Source of the DNA: Marinilabiliales bacterium
GTDB taxonomy: Bacteria > Bacteroidota > Bacteroidia > Bacteroidales > UBA12077
NCBI GenBank assembly: GCA_002869305.1
Contig: PKTC01000015.1
Coordinates: 1 to 8,904, forward strand
Reading direction: 5' to 3'
DNA: 8,904 nt
How positions within the stretch are numbered: position 1 is the stretch's first letter; every line of letters begins with the position of its first letter. Below the pieces are notes generated by a model. It was not told where the DNA came from, searched no databases, and saw only the letters and a list, made by a program, of their open reading frames with translations. The translations under genes and the position numbers were made by a program. Below are positions 1 to 8,096 of this stretch, piece by piece.

Positions 1-696
1 ATAATTAGAGAACTTATAGCGCAACAATATATTGTAGTGGCTGCCGAATATAGGGGAAGTACAGGATATGGTAAGGGCCATTATGAGAAAATTGATTACG
101 GAGGATTAGAAACTGAAGATGTAAATGCAAGTCGGCAGTTTATGATTGATAATTATGAAATTGTTGATGGAAACAGAGTTGGTATAATTGGATGGAGTCA
201 TGGAGGAATGATTACTTTACATAATATATTTGATCATCCTAAAGATTATAAAGTTGCTTTTGCTGGTGTTCCGGTAAGTGATATAATTTCCCGAATGGGC
301 TATCAAACACAAGATTACAGAGATTTGTATTCGGCCGATTATCATATTGGTAAGACTGCATATGAGGACGTTGAAGAGTATAAAACAAGATCTCCTGCAT
401 GGAATACACATAAATTCCAAAACACGCCTTTACTTATCCATACAAACACAAACGATGATGATGTTAATGTTCTTGAAGTAGAGCATTTAATAAAATCATT
501 GAAAGCAGATAATAAAAAGTTTGATTATGAAATTTTCCAGGATATTCCGGGAGGACATTCATTTGATAGAATGGATACCAAGCATGCCAGAGAAGTTAGA
601 GTTAAGATTTATAAGTTTTTAGCTCAATATTTAAACCCTCCAAAGAAAATAACTTCAGTTGGAGAACTGGAAAAGGCAGCATACAAATTCAATTAA
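1..696 (+). CDS. S9-family serine peptidase (prolyl oligopeptidase type), C-terminal part, 5'-truncated
   Basis: The reading frame is open from base 1 with no start in view, so the gene begins outside the window; the internal GTG at 37 is not a credible start because the hydrolase fold is already under way. The visible 231 residues are an alpha/beta-hydrolase catalytic domain of the DPP-IV / acylaminoacyl-peptidase group. An EYRGSTGYG segment (fragment residues 16-24) is followed by the nucleophile elbow GWSHGG with Ser at fragment residue 66 (codon 196-198). An Asp-rich loop NDDDV lies near residues 151-155, its first Asp being the likely acid, and GGHSF carries the catalytic His at residue 186. 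The family cleaves peptides, often at Pro or after N-terminal dipeptides, and many Bacteroidota members are exported. Location and specificity cannot be read here because the beta-propeller and any signal peptide are missing. A tail of about 20 residues follows the domain. The gene converges on gyrB and shares its terminator. Family assignment is secure; exact subfamily is not. Confidence 0.9.
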   Translation: MIRELIAQQYIVVAAEYRGSTGYGKGHYEKIDYGGLETEDVNASRQFMIDNYEIVDGNRVGIIGWSHGGMITLHNIFDHPKDYKVAFAGVPVSDIISRMGYQTQDYRDLYSADYHIGKTAYEDVEEYKTRSPAWNTHKFQNTPLLIHTNTNDDDVNVLEVEHLIKSLKADNKKFDYEIFQDIPGGHSFDRMDTKHAREVRVKIYKFLAQYLNPPKKITSVGELEKAAYKFN

Positions 697-717
697 TTTA
701 GCACAATGAGTAAAAAC

Positions 718-745
718 AAAAAGGCGATTCTATATCGCCTTTTTT
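718..745. terminator. Bidirectional intrinsic terminator between convergent genes
   Basis: A perfect stem is formed by AAAAAGGCGAT (718-728) and ATCGCCTTTTT (734-744) with a 5-base loop. A run of six T follows on the + strand (740-745), and the A tract on the left supplies a U tract for transcripts of the - strand. It lies in the 67-base gap between the peptidase stop (694-696) and the gyrB stop (764-766), so it can end transcription from both sides. The GC core is GGCGAT/ATCGCC. Confidence 0.85.
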
Positions 746-763
746 ATTAACTTTCTTTAAAGA

Positions 764-2767
764 TTATGCATCAATACGGGCATATTTCGCATGCTTCTCA
801 ATAAACTCTCTTCTTGGAGGAACTTCATCGCCCATCAGCATAGAAAAAATATTATCTGCTTCTGCTGCACTATCAATTGTTATCTGTCTCAGTTTTCTAT
901 ATTCAGGGTCCATAGTTGTATCCCAAAGTTGTTGGGCATTCATTTCCCCAAGACCTTTGTATCGTTGAATAGATACTGATCCTTCTTTACCTTTTCCAAG
1001 CTCTTCAATTGCTGCATTTCTTTCTTCCTCACTCCAGCAATATGTTTGGCTCTTACCTTTTTTAACTAAATAAAGAGGTGGTGTTGCGATATACAAATAG
1101 CCACGGTTAATTAATTCAGTCATATAACGGAAAAAGAATGTCATAATTAATGTTTCAATATGACTACCATCTACATCGGCATCACACATAATAACAACCT
1201 TATGATATCTTAATTTCTCTAAATTCAGCTCTTTACTATCCTCCTCAGTTCCAAGAGATACTCCAAGAGCAGTAAATATATTTTTAATCTCCTCATTTTC
1301 GAAAATCTTATGTTGCATTGCTTTTTCAACATTTAAGATTTTACCTCTAAGTGGCATTATTGCCTGGAATTTTCTATCTCGGCCAGCTTTTGCTGTTCCA
1401 CCAGCTGAATCACCCTCAACTAAAAACAATTCGCAGTTTTCAGGAGATTTATCAGAACAATCTGATAATTTTCCTGGAAGTCCCGATCCAGATAAAACAT
1501 TTTTTCGTTGCACTAACTCACGTGCTTTGCGTGCAGCATGACGTGCAGTTGCGGCCATTATTACCTTCTGAACAATGGTTCGAGCATCCTTTTGATTTTC
1601 TTCCAGATAATTAGACAAAGATTCACTCACTGCCTGGTCAACAGCTCCCATCACTTCTGAGTTCCCCAATTTAGTTTTTGTTTGCCCTTCGAACTGTGGT
1701 TCCTGAACTTTTACAGAAATAATTGCAGTTAAACCTTCTCTAAAATCATCGCCACTAATATCAAACTTTAATTTCGCCAGTAAACCCGATTTCTCAGCAT
1801 AACTTTTAAGAGTCCTTGTCAATCCTCTTCTAAAACCCGATAAGTGAGTACCACCTTCAATGGTATTAATATTATTTACATATGAGTGTACATTTTCAGA
1901 AAATGAAGTATTATATCGTAAAGCTATCTCAACCGGGATATCATTCTTCTCTGTATCCAGATATATACTATCATTGATTAGCTTTTCTCTACTTGCATCC
2001 AAAAAAGAGACGAATTCCTTTAATCCTTCTTCAGAATAAAATGAATCACTTCTATGTTTTTGTTCATCTCCATTCCCGTTTCCATTTTCTTCAAATTCTC
2101 TCTTGTCTACAATTGAAAGTTTGATGCCTTTATTAAGAAATGCCAATTCTCTTAACCTGGTTGCTAAAACTTCATATCTATACTCAGTAACCGCAAAAAT
2201 AGAAGCGTCTGGTTTAAAAGTAACAATGGTCCCGGTTTTATCTGTTTCACCAATGGTTTGGATATCACCTTTTGGTTTACCTATTGAATATTCTTGTAAA
2301 TATATTTTCCCATCCCGATGAATCTCCGCTCTTAAGTACGAAGAAAGAGCATTCACACAGGATACACCAACACCATGTAAACCACCGGACACCTTATAAG
2401 AATCTTTATTAAACTTACCTCCTGCATGAAGCACCGTCATTACAACCTCAAGGGCAGATTTACCCTCCTTCTCATGCAAATCTACAGGTATTCCTCGTCC
2501 ATCATCAGTAACAGTAACTGAGTTGTCTTCATTAATGATCACATCAATGTTATTACAATAACCTGCGAGTGCTTCATCGATTGAATTATCTACTACTTCG
2601 TATACTAAATGATGAAGTCCCTTTTCACTAATATCACCAATATACATTGCAGGTCTTTTACGAACCGCCTCTAATCCTTCTAATACTTGAATACTCTCAG
2701 CTGAATAACCGTTTTTGTGTTCATTATCAACCCCACCTTTCAATTCATCATTGTTAAGATCACTCAT
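764..2767 (-). CDS. gyrB: DNA gyrase subunit B (ATP-dependent type IIA topoisomerase)
   Basis: GyrB is the ATPase and TOPRIM subunit of gyrase (A2B2), which introduces negative supercoils into DNA in the cytoplasm. The 667-residue protein is full length. The GHKL ATPase domain shows Glu57 and Asn61 in YEVVDN, Asp88 in TDDGRGIP and the glycine lid GGLHGVGVS (128-136); Arg151 aligns with the coumarin-contacting Arg of E. coli GyrB. The transducer domain has the QTK loop (362-364). The TOPRIM domain carries EGDSAGG (451-457, general acid Glu451), PLRGKILNVEKA (472-483) and the metal-binding DADVDG (529-534). The tail has QRYKGLGEMN (601-610) and ends RREFIEKHA..., as in GyrB rather than ParE. 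The roughly 165-residue insert of enterobacterial GyrB is absent, as is usual in this phylum. A short Asn/Gly-rich stretch (227-233) sits in the transducer region. The start ATG at 2765-2767 is preceded only by an A-rich AAAAAG, not a true Shine-Dalgarno site. The gene appears monocistronic. Confidence 0.97.
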   Translation of the reverse strand: MSDLNNDELKGGVDNEHKNGYSAESIQVLEGLEAVRKRPAMYIGDISEKGLHHLVYEVVDNSIDEALAGYCNNIDVIINEDNSVTVTDDGRGIPVDLHEKEGKSALEVVMTVLHAGGKFNKDSYKVSGGLHGVGVSCVNALSSYLRAEIHRDGKIYLQEYSIGKPKGDIQTIGETDKTGTIVTFKPDASIFAVTEYRYEVLATRLRELAFLNKGIKLSIVDKREFEENGNGNGDEQKHRSDSFYSEEGLKEFVSFLDASREKLINDSIYLDTEKNDIPVEIALRYNTSFSENVHSYVNNINTIEGGTHLSGFRRGLTRTLKSYAEKSGLLAKLKFDISGDDFREGLTAIISVKVQEPQFEGQTKTKLGNSEVMGAVDQAVSESLSNYLEENQKDARTIVQKVIMAATARHAARKARELVQRKNVLSGSGLPGKLSDCSDKSPENCELFLVEGDSAGGTAKAGRDRKFQAIMPLRGKILNVEKAMQHKIFENEEIKNIFTALGVSLGTEEDSKELNLEKLRYHKVVIMCDADVDGSHIETLIMTFFFRYMTELINRGYLYIATPPLYLVKKGKSQTYCWSEEERNAAIEELGKGKEGSVSIQRYKGLGEMNAQQLWDTTMDPEYRKLRQITIDSAAEADNIFSMLMGDEVPPRREFIEKHAKYARIDA

Positions 2768-3077
2768 CTTTTTACTATTAAGTTAATATTACCAATTTTG
2801 TAAACTACACAATACTTGAGTAATTCCCGATTAAATAACCCAGATTTAAAGTTTAATCTTTTAACACCTTTCAAGTGGATTGATCTTGTTTTTTCAATAC
2901 TCAAGAATACGTTTACATCTATCTGTTTTTGAAACAATTACAAAGTTTGTTCTTGTTTCAATTTTCAACGTGTAAATATACTAAAATTAAGTGATTTTTA
3001 GGTAATTAAATGGCAATAAAAAGCGATGATTTATCAACAAAAAATTCACATTGTTTTTAACTATTTTTATTGTAGTT
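2768..3077. promoter_or_regulatory. gyrB upstream region / 3' end of the barrel operon (310-base gap)
   Basis: This gap follows the barrel gene stop (3078-3080) and precedes gyrB, both on the - strand. It must hold the gyrB promoter and possibly the terminator of the upstream operon. I find no convincing protein-coding frame in it. On the - strand the octamer AAACTTTG (2941-2948) is one base off the Bacteroidota -7 motif TAnnTTTG and has a TTG 17 bases upstream, a weak candidate implying a leader of about 170 bases. No strong GC stem with a T run follows the barrel gene; only a 5-bp AACTA/TAGTT pair lies just after its stop. An 8-base inverted pair, CTTGAGTA (2815-2822) and TACTCAAG (2898-2905), is also present. 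Confidence 0.5.
2912..2976. repeat. Nested dyad symmetry upstream of gyrB
   Basis: Three inverted pairs share nearly one centre. The innermost is ACAAA/TTTGT around base 2945. The middle is a perfect 9-bp pair, TTGAAACAA (2929-2937) and TTGTTTCAA (2953-2961), also centred at 2945. The outermost is TTTACA (2912-2917) and TGTAAA (2971-2976), centred at 2944. The middle and inner arms could form a hairpin with a 2x2 internal loop if transcribed, or the site could bind a dimeric protein. It overlaps the weak gyrB promoter candidate. Inverted repeats arise easily in AT-rich DNA, but the shared centre makes this one more notable. Confidence 0.5.
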
Positions 3078-4742
3078 CTAAAATGAATAAGTAACTCCTA
3101 CCAAAACATTAAAACCATAAGTAGGATAATAGTTCCACTCGTAGTAACCATCTGACAATATGTTGTTTAACTGAACGAATCCTGATAGAAGCCTTGAATA
3201 TCTATATTCAGCTCCAAGATTTATATCGATAGCAGATTCTAATTCTCCTATTGCACCAGCATCGTCTAACTTAACATATCTTTTGCCTATTGCCAAAATA
3301 TCGCCTTTTAAGATGATCTTATGGCGTAAATTATATCTTGTTGTAAACGCCATATCAAAAGTGGGTTTATGCCATGCTTCCGCTTCATTTTCCATTTCGT
3401 AGCTTCTATAATTTGCTTTAACATTAAATGAAAGTTCTTCGGAAGGTGATACCGATATTTCTCCAAAATATTTAACTAGCTTAACATTATCGTACAAAAC
3501 ACTAAATTGATTCCCAATACTATCAGTGCCAACTAGGTCATTAAAATAAAACGGCATATTATCAATTAAGGCATATGATACTTTGAAGTTATAAAATGTT
3601 GTTGAATTAAAGTTCCCTCTAACTCCACCATAAAGTATAATTTTATGATCAGTATTTTGCATACCTGTACCAGGCCTTAAGAATGGATTTACCTGGCTAA
3701 TCTTTTGGAAATTATTTACTTCCAGTTTTCCATCAATTCCAGCGTAAGGAATCAAATAATGGTTTGCCATATCATACTCTAAATGACCCGAAGGATAGTA
3801 AAATGCTTTCGATCCATCTCCTCTAATATCAGAAAATATATTTACACCTGCCCTAACTCTCCATTTATCACCAAAAATTCCCAACCATGGATTGATATTA
3901 ACCACTGTATTATTTGATGAGTCTAATGCTTCATTAGTTGAAAAATGTTCAATAGCAACCTTAATACCCACCATTTCCTTAGTGAAAATCTTATTCACAT
4001 CACCTACAACTCCAAATCCAAGCTCACTATTCTCAAATTTATCTTTTGTATAATCCAGTTTAAATCCAAAATCATAATTGAGATGAGTTGAATCAACATA
4101 ATTACTTTTGTAGCTGGCCTTCAGATTTAGATTCAAAAAATTCTGTTTTATATTTTCCTTTTCGAGAATAGTATCTCTTCGGGTATCATACCCATAAAAA
4201 TATCGTGTGTTACTCAACAAACCCATTTCTCCCTGAACAATTGAATTCTTTAAGAATTTTTTACCAAAGAACCTTAAATCATTGTCACTAAATCCGGCAA
4301 ATTCTTTTTCATCATTATTGAGTGTTGCCTGCCCTATTGAATTCAGAAATTTATAATATGCTCCAATTGAATAGTCCTTAGATCTTTTATTGTTCACATA
4401 AGCTTCAAGCATAGGTAACATTTTAGTACCTAAACCAACTTTTACGTAACTGTTATATAATTTTGATAAAGGTTCCCCAACCATCTTTGCGGGCTTAATT
4501 GGCGTTACTGTATAGCCAACACTCATCGGCTTTGTTTGTAAGATATAATTTATTTCAGGAATAGTCTTTACTGTATCAGTAATCCTTGGTAGATGTGTTA
4601 TTTTAAATGCATCTGAGATAGTCGGCTCATAAGGTTTCACAACTTGCACCTCTTTTACCAGTTTTTCCTGTGCATTCATGGTTTTAAAGCCTAATACTAA
4701 CAAACCTAACAGCTGAATGTATATTAATATTCTTTTAGTCAT
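3078..4742 (-). CDS. Exported outer-membrane beta-barrel protein, partner of the TPR gene
   Basis: I recognise the type but not a named family. The N-terminus MTKRILIYIQLLGLLVLGF... ending in NAQ (residue 25) is a Sec signal peptide without a lipobox Cys. A short non-barrel segment follows with VQVVKPYEPTISDAFKI (about 32-48), and a Pro/Lys-rich link lies near 80-92. From about residue 96 to the end the protein consists of alternating hydrophobic and polar strands rich in Tyr, Phe, Asn and Gly (for example the YNSYVKVGLG and YSIGAYYKF stretches), and it ends VGVTYSF with the terminal Phe typical of a BAM-recognised last strand. At 554 residues, with no visible plug domain or TonB box, it is too short to be a standard TonB-dependent transporter, although homologues are often labelled so. 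Its ATG lies 12 bases after the TPR gene stop, so the two are cotranscribed; the site before it (AGAAATAAG) is a weak ribosome-binding sequence. Substrate and role are unknown. Confidence 0.8.
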   Translation of the reverse strand: MTKRILIYIQLLGLLVLGFKTMNAQEKLVKEVQVVKPYEPTISDAFKITHLPRITDTVKTIPEINYILQTKPMSVGYTVTPIKPAKMVGEPLSKLYNSYVKVGLGTKMLPMLEAYVNNKRSKDYSIGAYYKFLNSIGQATLNNDEKEFAGFSDNDLRFFGKKFLKNSIVQGEMGLLSNTRYFYGYDTRRDTILEKENIKQNFLNLNLKASYKSNYVDSTHLNYDFGFKLDYTKDKFENSELGFGVVGDVNKIFTKEMVGIKVAIEHFSTNEALDSSNNTVVNINPWLGIFGDKWRVRAGVNIFSDIRGDGSKAFYYPSGHLEYDMANHYLIPYAGIDGKLEVNNFQKISQVNPFLRPGTGMQNTDHKIILYGGVRGNFNSTTFYNFKVSYALIDNMPFYFNDLVGTDSIGNQFSVLYDNVKLVKYFGEISVSPSEELSFNVKANYRSYEMENEAEAWHKPTFDMAFTTRYNLRHKIILKGDILAIGKRYVKLDDAGAIGELESAIDINLGAEYRYSRLLSGFVQLNNILSDGYYEWNYYPTYGFNVLVGVTYSF

Positions 4743-4754
4743 ATCTTATTTCTT

Positions 4755-7700
4755 TTAAAAATCAATGGTATCTGGAACTTGTTCAAACAATTCATTGTAC
4801 TGACCTTCCTTATTCTCTTCGAAATTCAGCTCTAGTTCTTCACCAGCATTTTCTTCCATTTCCAGCTTCTCTTTTTCTAATATTCTATTGTATTTTTCGG
4901 TTGCAACAGAAATAATCTCATCTTTTGCATTCGGATTATAATTATCTATTATACTTTTTAATGTATGCTTAGCCTGAAAAATATCTTCTTTTTGCAAATA
5001 CACATCTGCCAATAAAATAAACGATTTAGCCAACCAATATTCTTGTGACGTATTCTGTGATGCAAAGTCGAAAATTTCGTGTTCAGCAACTTCCAATTGC
5101 CTATCACTAAAATATATTCTACAAATTAGATATTTTGATTCAGCGCCCTCAGAACTATTAACTTCTTCGGAAATTAACCTAAATTCATCCAATGCCATTT
5201 CGAAATTTTTAGTTTCGAATAAAGCTTTACCTTTTTTGTAATGCGCTTCACGTTTGTATTCTTGCGATATTTTTTCAGTATGAAGCACTTTATCTGCCGC
5301 TTCTATAACTTTTTTGTAATCATTTAACAAAAAGTTTGTTCTTAACTGACCTATTCTTGATTCTATTAAACTACTGTTTACCTCTGCAATTTGATCCAAT
5401 CGCTCATAATCAGCTAAAGCCTGATTATAATCTTTTTTATTGTAATTTATTGATGCAGCGGCCAATAATGCTTGTTCGGTGAAAGTATTTTTAGGTTTAT
5501 TAATTACATAATCATACGATTTTAAGGCTTGCCCGTAATTTCCATTTCGATTTTGACAGTCTGCTAAGTAAAAATTAGCATTTAAAACAAACGATCCATC
5601 AGGGAATTTGATTAGATAATCAGTAAACTGCTGTATAGATTTTTCACAATTACCTTCCATGTAAAGTTTTTCAGCCGAAATATATGTCAAGGAATCTTGC
5701 TCATTCAAACTTATATCTGCAAATTCTCCAAGTCCATTCACATAAGTAAAATAAGAGTCTACATCATTCATATCCACATAAATATTTTTTATACCGGTTA
5801 ATGCATTTTTTGCTTCAGGAGTTCCCGGAAATTCAGCAACCGTGCGCTGATAATATTTCAATGCTTCTTGATTGTTGTCTTTATTATAATTTAGCAATCC
5901 TAACTGCACCAATGATTTTTTAACATAACTACTCGAAGGATACTCTTCAATAACACGGATGTACTTATCAATGGCTAAATCAGGTTTTTGCAAATCAACA
6001 TGGCTTTTAGCCATTTCAAATAAGGCATCGTCAATATAAGCGGATTCAGGATACTCTTCAATTAAGCTTTGTAAAGTATTTATCTTTTTCTCAGGACGAT
6101 TTAATAGTCCGAGAGAAAAACCTCTTTGGAATAAGGCATAGTCTTTATCCATTAATCCAACCTCAATTGCTTTATCGTAAAATTCAATAGCAACCCAGTA
6201 TGATCTGGTAATAAAATAACTATCTCCAATCCTATTATAAGAATCGGCAACTGGCTTTGACTTTTCATTTTTTGTAAATCCAATGTACTTTCTAAACCAC
6301 TGAATCGCATTTGGATAATCTTTTAACTTAAAATATGAATAGCCAATATTGTAATGTGCCAAATTATATTCTTCCAGTTGAAAAGCTCCACTTGTAGTAA
6401 GGAAATTGTTATAAGCTGCAATCGCTTTTTCATATTCCTCCAATTGATAGTACGCCTCAGCTTTCCAGTAATTAGTTTGAGCAGCAATGGCTCTATTATA
6501 ACCAATATATTGAAGAGACTTATCAAAAGTCTGAACTGCCTCCTGAAATCGCAAATTATTAAGTAGTTCTAAACCTCTATAATAAGCTACTTTCTGATAA
6601 GCTTCTTTCATTCCGTGATCCTTTTCAGAAATCATTTCAAGTGATTGTAAAGCATCTTTATAATTACTTGTATATAAATACGCCATTACCAAGAAATTGT
6701 AAGCTTCATCAATTCTTATTGAATTTGGATAACGCTCTATAAACTCATGGAAAGCTCCAATAGCCTCATTAAATGGAGAATGATATAGTTCATAAGTTAG
6801 TAATGCGTAATTAAACAATGCTTCTTCTTTGATTTCAGGATCAAAATCAAGTTTTGATGCAAACTCAAATGCCAGTCGTGCCTTGTTTTTTTGATCCAGC
6901 TCAATATAGCTATCAGCCAAATGAAAATAAGCGTTTTGAGATAAGAGATCAGTTTCAGTAACTACTTTCTCAAACGATACGGCTGCGCTATCATATTGCT
7001 CTATCTGATAATAACAGTACGCCAGTTGATAATAATCATTCCTAGACACAAAGCTTGCTTCCATTTTATGTTTTTGCAGGTATTCAATGGCATCTGAGAA
7101 TTGCTTCTTTTTATAATAAGAATCACCGATAACCTTTGCTATCTCAGGTGTTCGTTTAGCACTTGCTGATTCTAACAGGGCAGGCGCATATTCCAAAACT
7201 TCATCATAGCGACCTTGCAAATAATATATTTGGGTAATATAATATGGAACAACCGGAGCAAAAGTCGCATTATCACTTAGCTTCTTAAATCCCTGTAATG
7301 CAGTTTCATAATTTTTATCCTGATAAGCAATATGCGCATAATAATAATTTGCAGGGGCGCTAAACTTTGTATTAACATCTTTAATTTCATAAAATGATGA
7401 ACTTGCTTTATCATATTTTTTTCTCATGAAATAGCTGTATCCTAGCTTGAAATAATACTCATCTAATTCTTCTTCATTAAGCTTATCCTTATTTAACTCA
7501 TTGAACCACTTTATAGCTTGATGATATTGTCTTTGTCGATACTGAAATTTTGCCATATTAAAATATGCTGCATTTACTTTTGAATTCTCTGGCCTTTCTG
7601 CTATAAATTTTGATATGAGATACTCAGCATCTTCATTAAATAATTCAATAGCACATAGGGCAATATAAAATTCTGCATTTGCCAAAAACTCAACATTAGC

Positions 7701-7895
7701 ATCATCATAAGCTTCTATAGCATCTTGAAAGTGTTTTTGAGCAACTCCATATTTTTGCTTGTCGAATAATTCCAGTCCTGTTTTATATTCCAGATCGGGA
7801 TCAGTATAAATCATTGATTTTTGAGCGTATGAACTTGAACCAGAAATCAACAACAAACTAATACTTAATATTTTAATGTATTTTACTTTACGCAT
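4755..7895 (-). CDS. Large exported tetratricopeptide-repeat (TPR) protein, 1046 aa
   Basis: The N-terminus has a basic patch, a hydrophobic core (about residues 9-20) and a probable cleavage after SYA (residue 24), with no lipobox Cys, so the product should be soluble in the periplasm or attached through a partner. Residues from about 36 to 985 are nearly all TPR helical hairpins, roughly 20-25 units, with the recurring pattern Ala/Tyr-x-x-Gly/Ala-x-x-Tyr...Tyr-x-x-Ala-x-x-x-Phe/Tyr. Clear examples lie near 147-171, 473-498, 513-537, 623-650 and 773-799. Several contain YP-[ED]-S-x-Y turns (e.g. 615-620, 652-657) like those of YbgF/CpoB and BamD, which are envelope proteins. After about residue 1003 the chain becomes a charged, Glu-rich, probably coiled or disordered tail ending PDTIDF. 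Such arrays bind other proteins, so a scaffold role is likely. It is the first gene of an operon with the barrel gene and is divergent from the ftsE cluster. Exact partner and function are not known to me. Confidence 0.88.
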   Translation of the reverse strand: MRKVKYIKILSISLLLISGSSSYAQKSMIYTDPDLEYKTGLELFDKQKYGVAQKHFQDAIEAYDDANVEFLANAEFYIALCAIELFNEDAEYLISKFIAERPENSKVNAAYFNMAKFQYRQRQYHQAIKWFNELNKDKLNEEELDEYYFKLGYSYFMRKKYDKASSSFYEIKDVNTKFSAPANYYYAHIAYQDKNYETALQGFKKLSDNATFAPVVPYYITQIYYLQGRYDEVLEYAPALLESASAKRTPEIAKVIGDSYYKKKQFSDAIEYLQKHKMEASFVSRNDYYQLAYCYYQIEQYDSAAVSFEKVVTETDLLSQNAYFHLADSYIELDQKNKARLAFEFASKLDFDPEIKEEALFNYALLTYELYHSPFNEAIGAFHEFIERYPNSIRIDEAYNFLVMAYLYTSNYKDALQSLEMISEKDHGMKEAYQKVAYYRGLELLNNLRFQEAVQTFDKSLQYIGYNRAIAAQTNYWKAEAYYQLEEYEKAIAAYNNFLTTSGAFQLEEYNLAHYNIGYSYFKLKDYPNAIQWFRKYIGFTKNEKSKPVADSYNRIGDSYFITRSYWVAIEFYDKAIEVGLMDKDYALFQRGFSLGLLNRPEKKINTLQSLIEEYPESAYIDDALFEMAKSHVDLQKPDLAIDKYIRVIEEYPSSSYVKKSLVQLGLLNYNKDNNQEALKYYQRTVAEFPGTPEAKNALTGIKNIYVDMNDVDSYFTYVNGLGEFADISLNEQDSLTYISAEKLYMEGNCEKSIQQFTDYLIKFPDGSFVLNANFYLADCQNRNGNYGQALKSYDYVINKPKNTFTEQALLAAASINYNKKDYNQALADYERLDQIAEVNSSLIESRIGQLRTNFLLNDYKKVIEAADKVLHTEKISQEYKREAHYKKGKALFETKNFEMALDEFRLISEEVNSSEGAESKYLICRIYFSDRQLEVAEHEIFDFASQNTSQEYWLAKSFILLADVYLQKEDIFQAKHTLKSIIDNYNPNAKDEIISVATEKYNRILEKEKLEMEENAGEELELNFEENKEGQYNELFEQVPDTIDF

Positions 7896-7902
7896 AGATT
7901 AT

Positions 7903-7908
7903 CTCCTT
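7903..7908 (-). promoter_or_regulatory. Strong Shine-Dalgarno site of the TPR gene
   Basis: On the - strand AAGGAG stands 7 bases before the ATG at 7893-7895, an ideal match and spacing to the 16S rRNA tail. It supports this start codon. The other genes in the window have only A-rich leaders without such a site, as is common in Bacteroidota, so this one stands out. Confidence 0.75.
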
Positions 7909-7966
7909 GAAATTCGCATAAATTTATAAAGAATAAACCTTTTCAATAGGTATTAATGTTCTTTTT

Positions 7967-7988
7967 AATTAACATAAAACTGTTAATT
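7967..7988. repeat. 8-bp inverted repeat, possible operator
   Basis: AATTAACA (7967-7974) and TGTTAATT (7981-7988) are perfect reverse complements separated by 6 bases (TAAAAC). A further TGTTAAT half-site occurs at 8030-8036. The spacing is compatible with a dimeric DNA-binding protein, and the site lies 72 bases upstream of the TPR start. AT-rich composition makes chance matches fairly likely. Confidence 0.4.
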
Positions 7989-8088
7989 GCTCTAAATATT
8001 TTTCAGTAATTATTAAAACAGGTAGAAATTGTTAATATGTTTTATTTTTGTGTGTGATTATCAAAATATATAAATAAGTTTTTTTATC

Positions 8089-8096
8089 TACATTTG
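8089..8096 (+). promoter_or_regulatory. Candidate Bacteroidota -7 promoter element for the small ORF and ftsE
   Basis: TACATTTG fits TAnnTTTG exactly and lies 22 bases before the ATG at 8119, which would leave a leader of about 15-20 bases. No clear TTTG -33 element is found at the usual distance; the nearest TTTTG (8046-8050) is too far upstream. The candidate therefore rests on the -7 motif and its position only. Confidence 0.4.

Noticed and set aside
1351..1614. Open frame of 87 codons on the + strand opposite gyrB, and similar antisense frames over the peptidase and TPR genes
   Set aside because: They lie wholly inside well-supported genes on the other strand, have no promoter or ribosome-binding context, and their translations resemble mirrored coding sequence rather than proteins.
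764..2767. ParE (topoisomerase IV) as an alternative to GyrB
   Set aside because: The length, the PLRGKILNVEKA segment and the RREFIEKHA end fit GyrB better. Neighbouring parC or gyrA is not in view, so the call relies on the protein itself.
3031..3039. TTATCAACA, resembling a DnaA box, near gyrB
   Set aside because: It breaks the conserved C of the TTATNCACA consensus and is alone; there is no cluster of boxes, dnaA or dnaN nearby, so no origin can be claimed.
3010..3060. Sixteen-codon frame starting MAIKSDDL in the gap upstream of gyrB
   Set aside because: Too short, without a ribosome-binding site or neighbouring partner; expected by chance in this gap.
3061..3077. AACTA/TAGTT pair as terminator of the TPR-barrel operon
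   Set aside because: A 5-bp AT-rich stem with a 9-base loop and no proper T run on the - strand is too weak to call.
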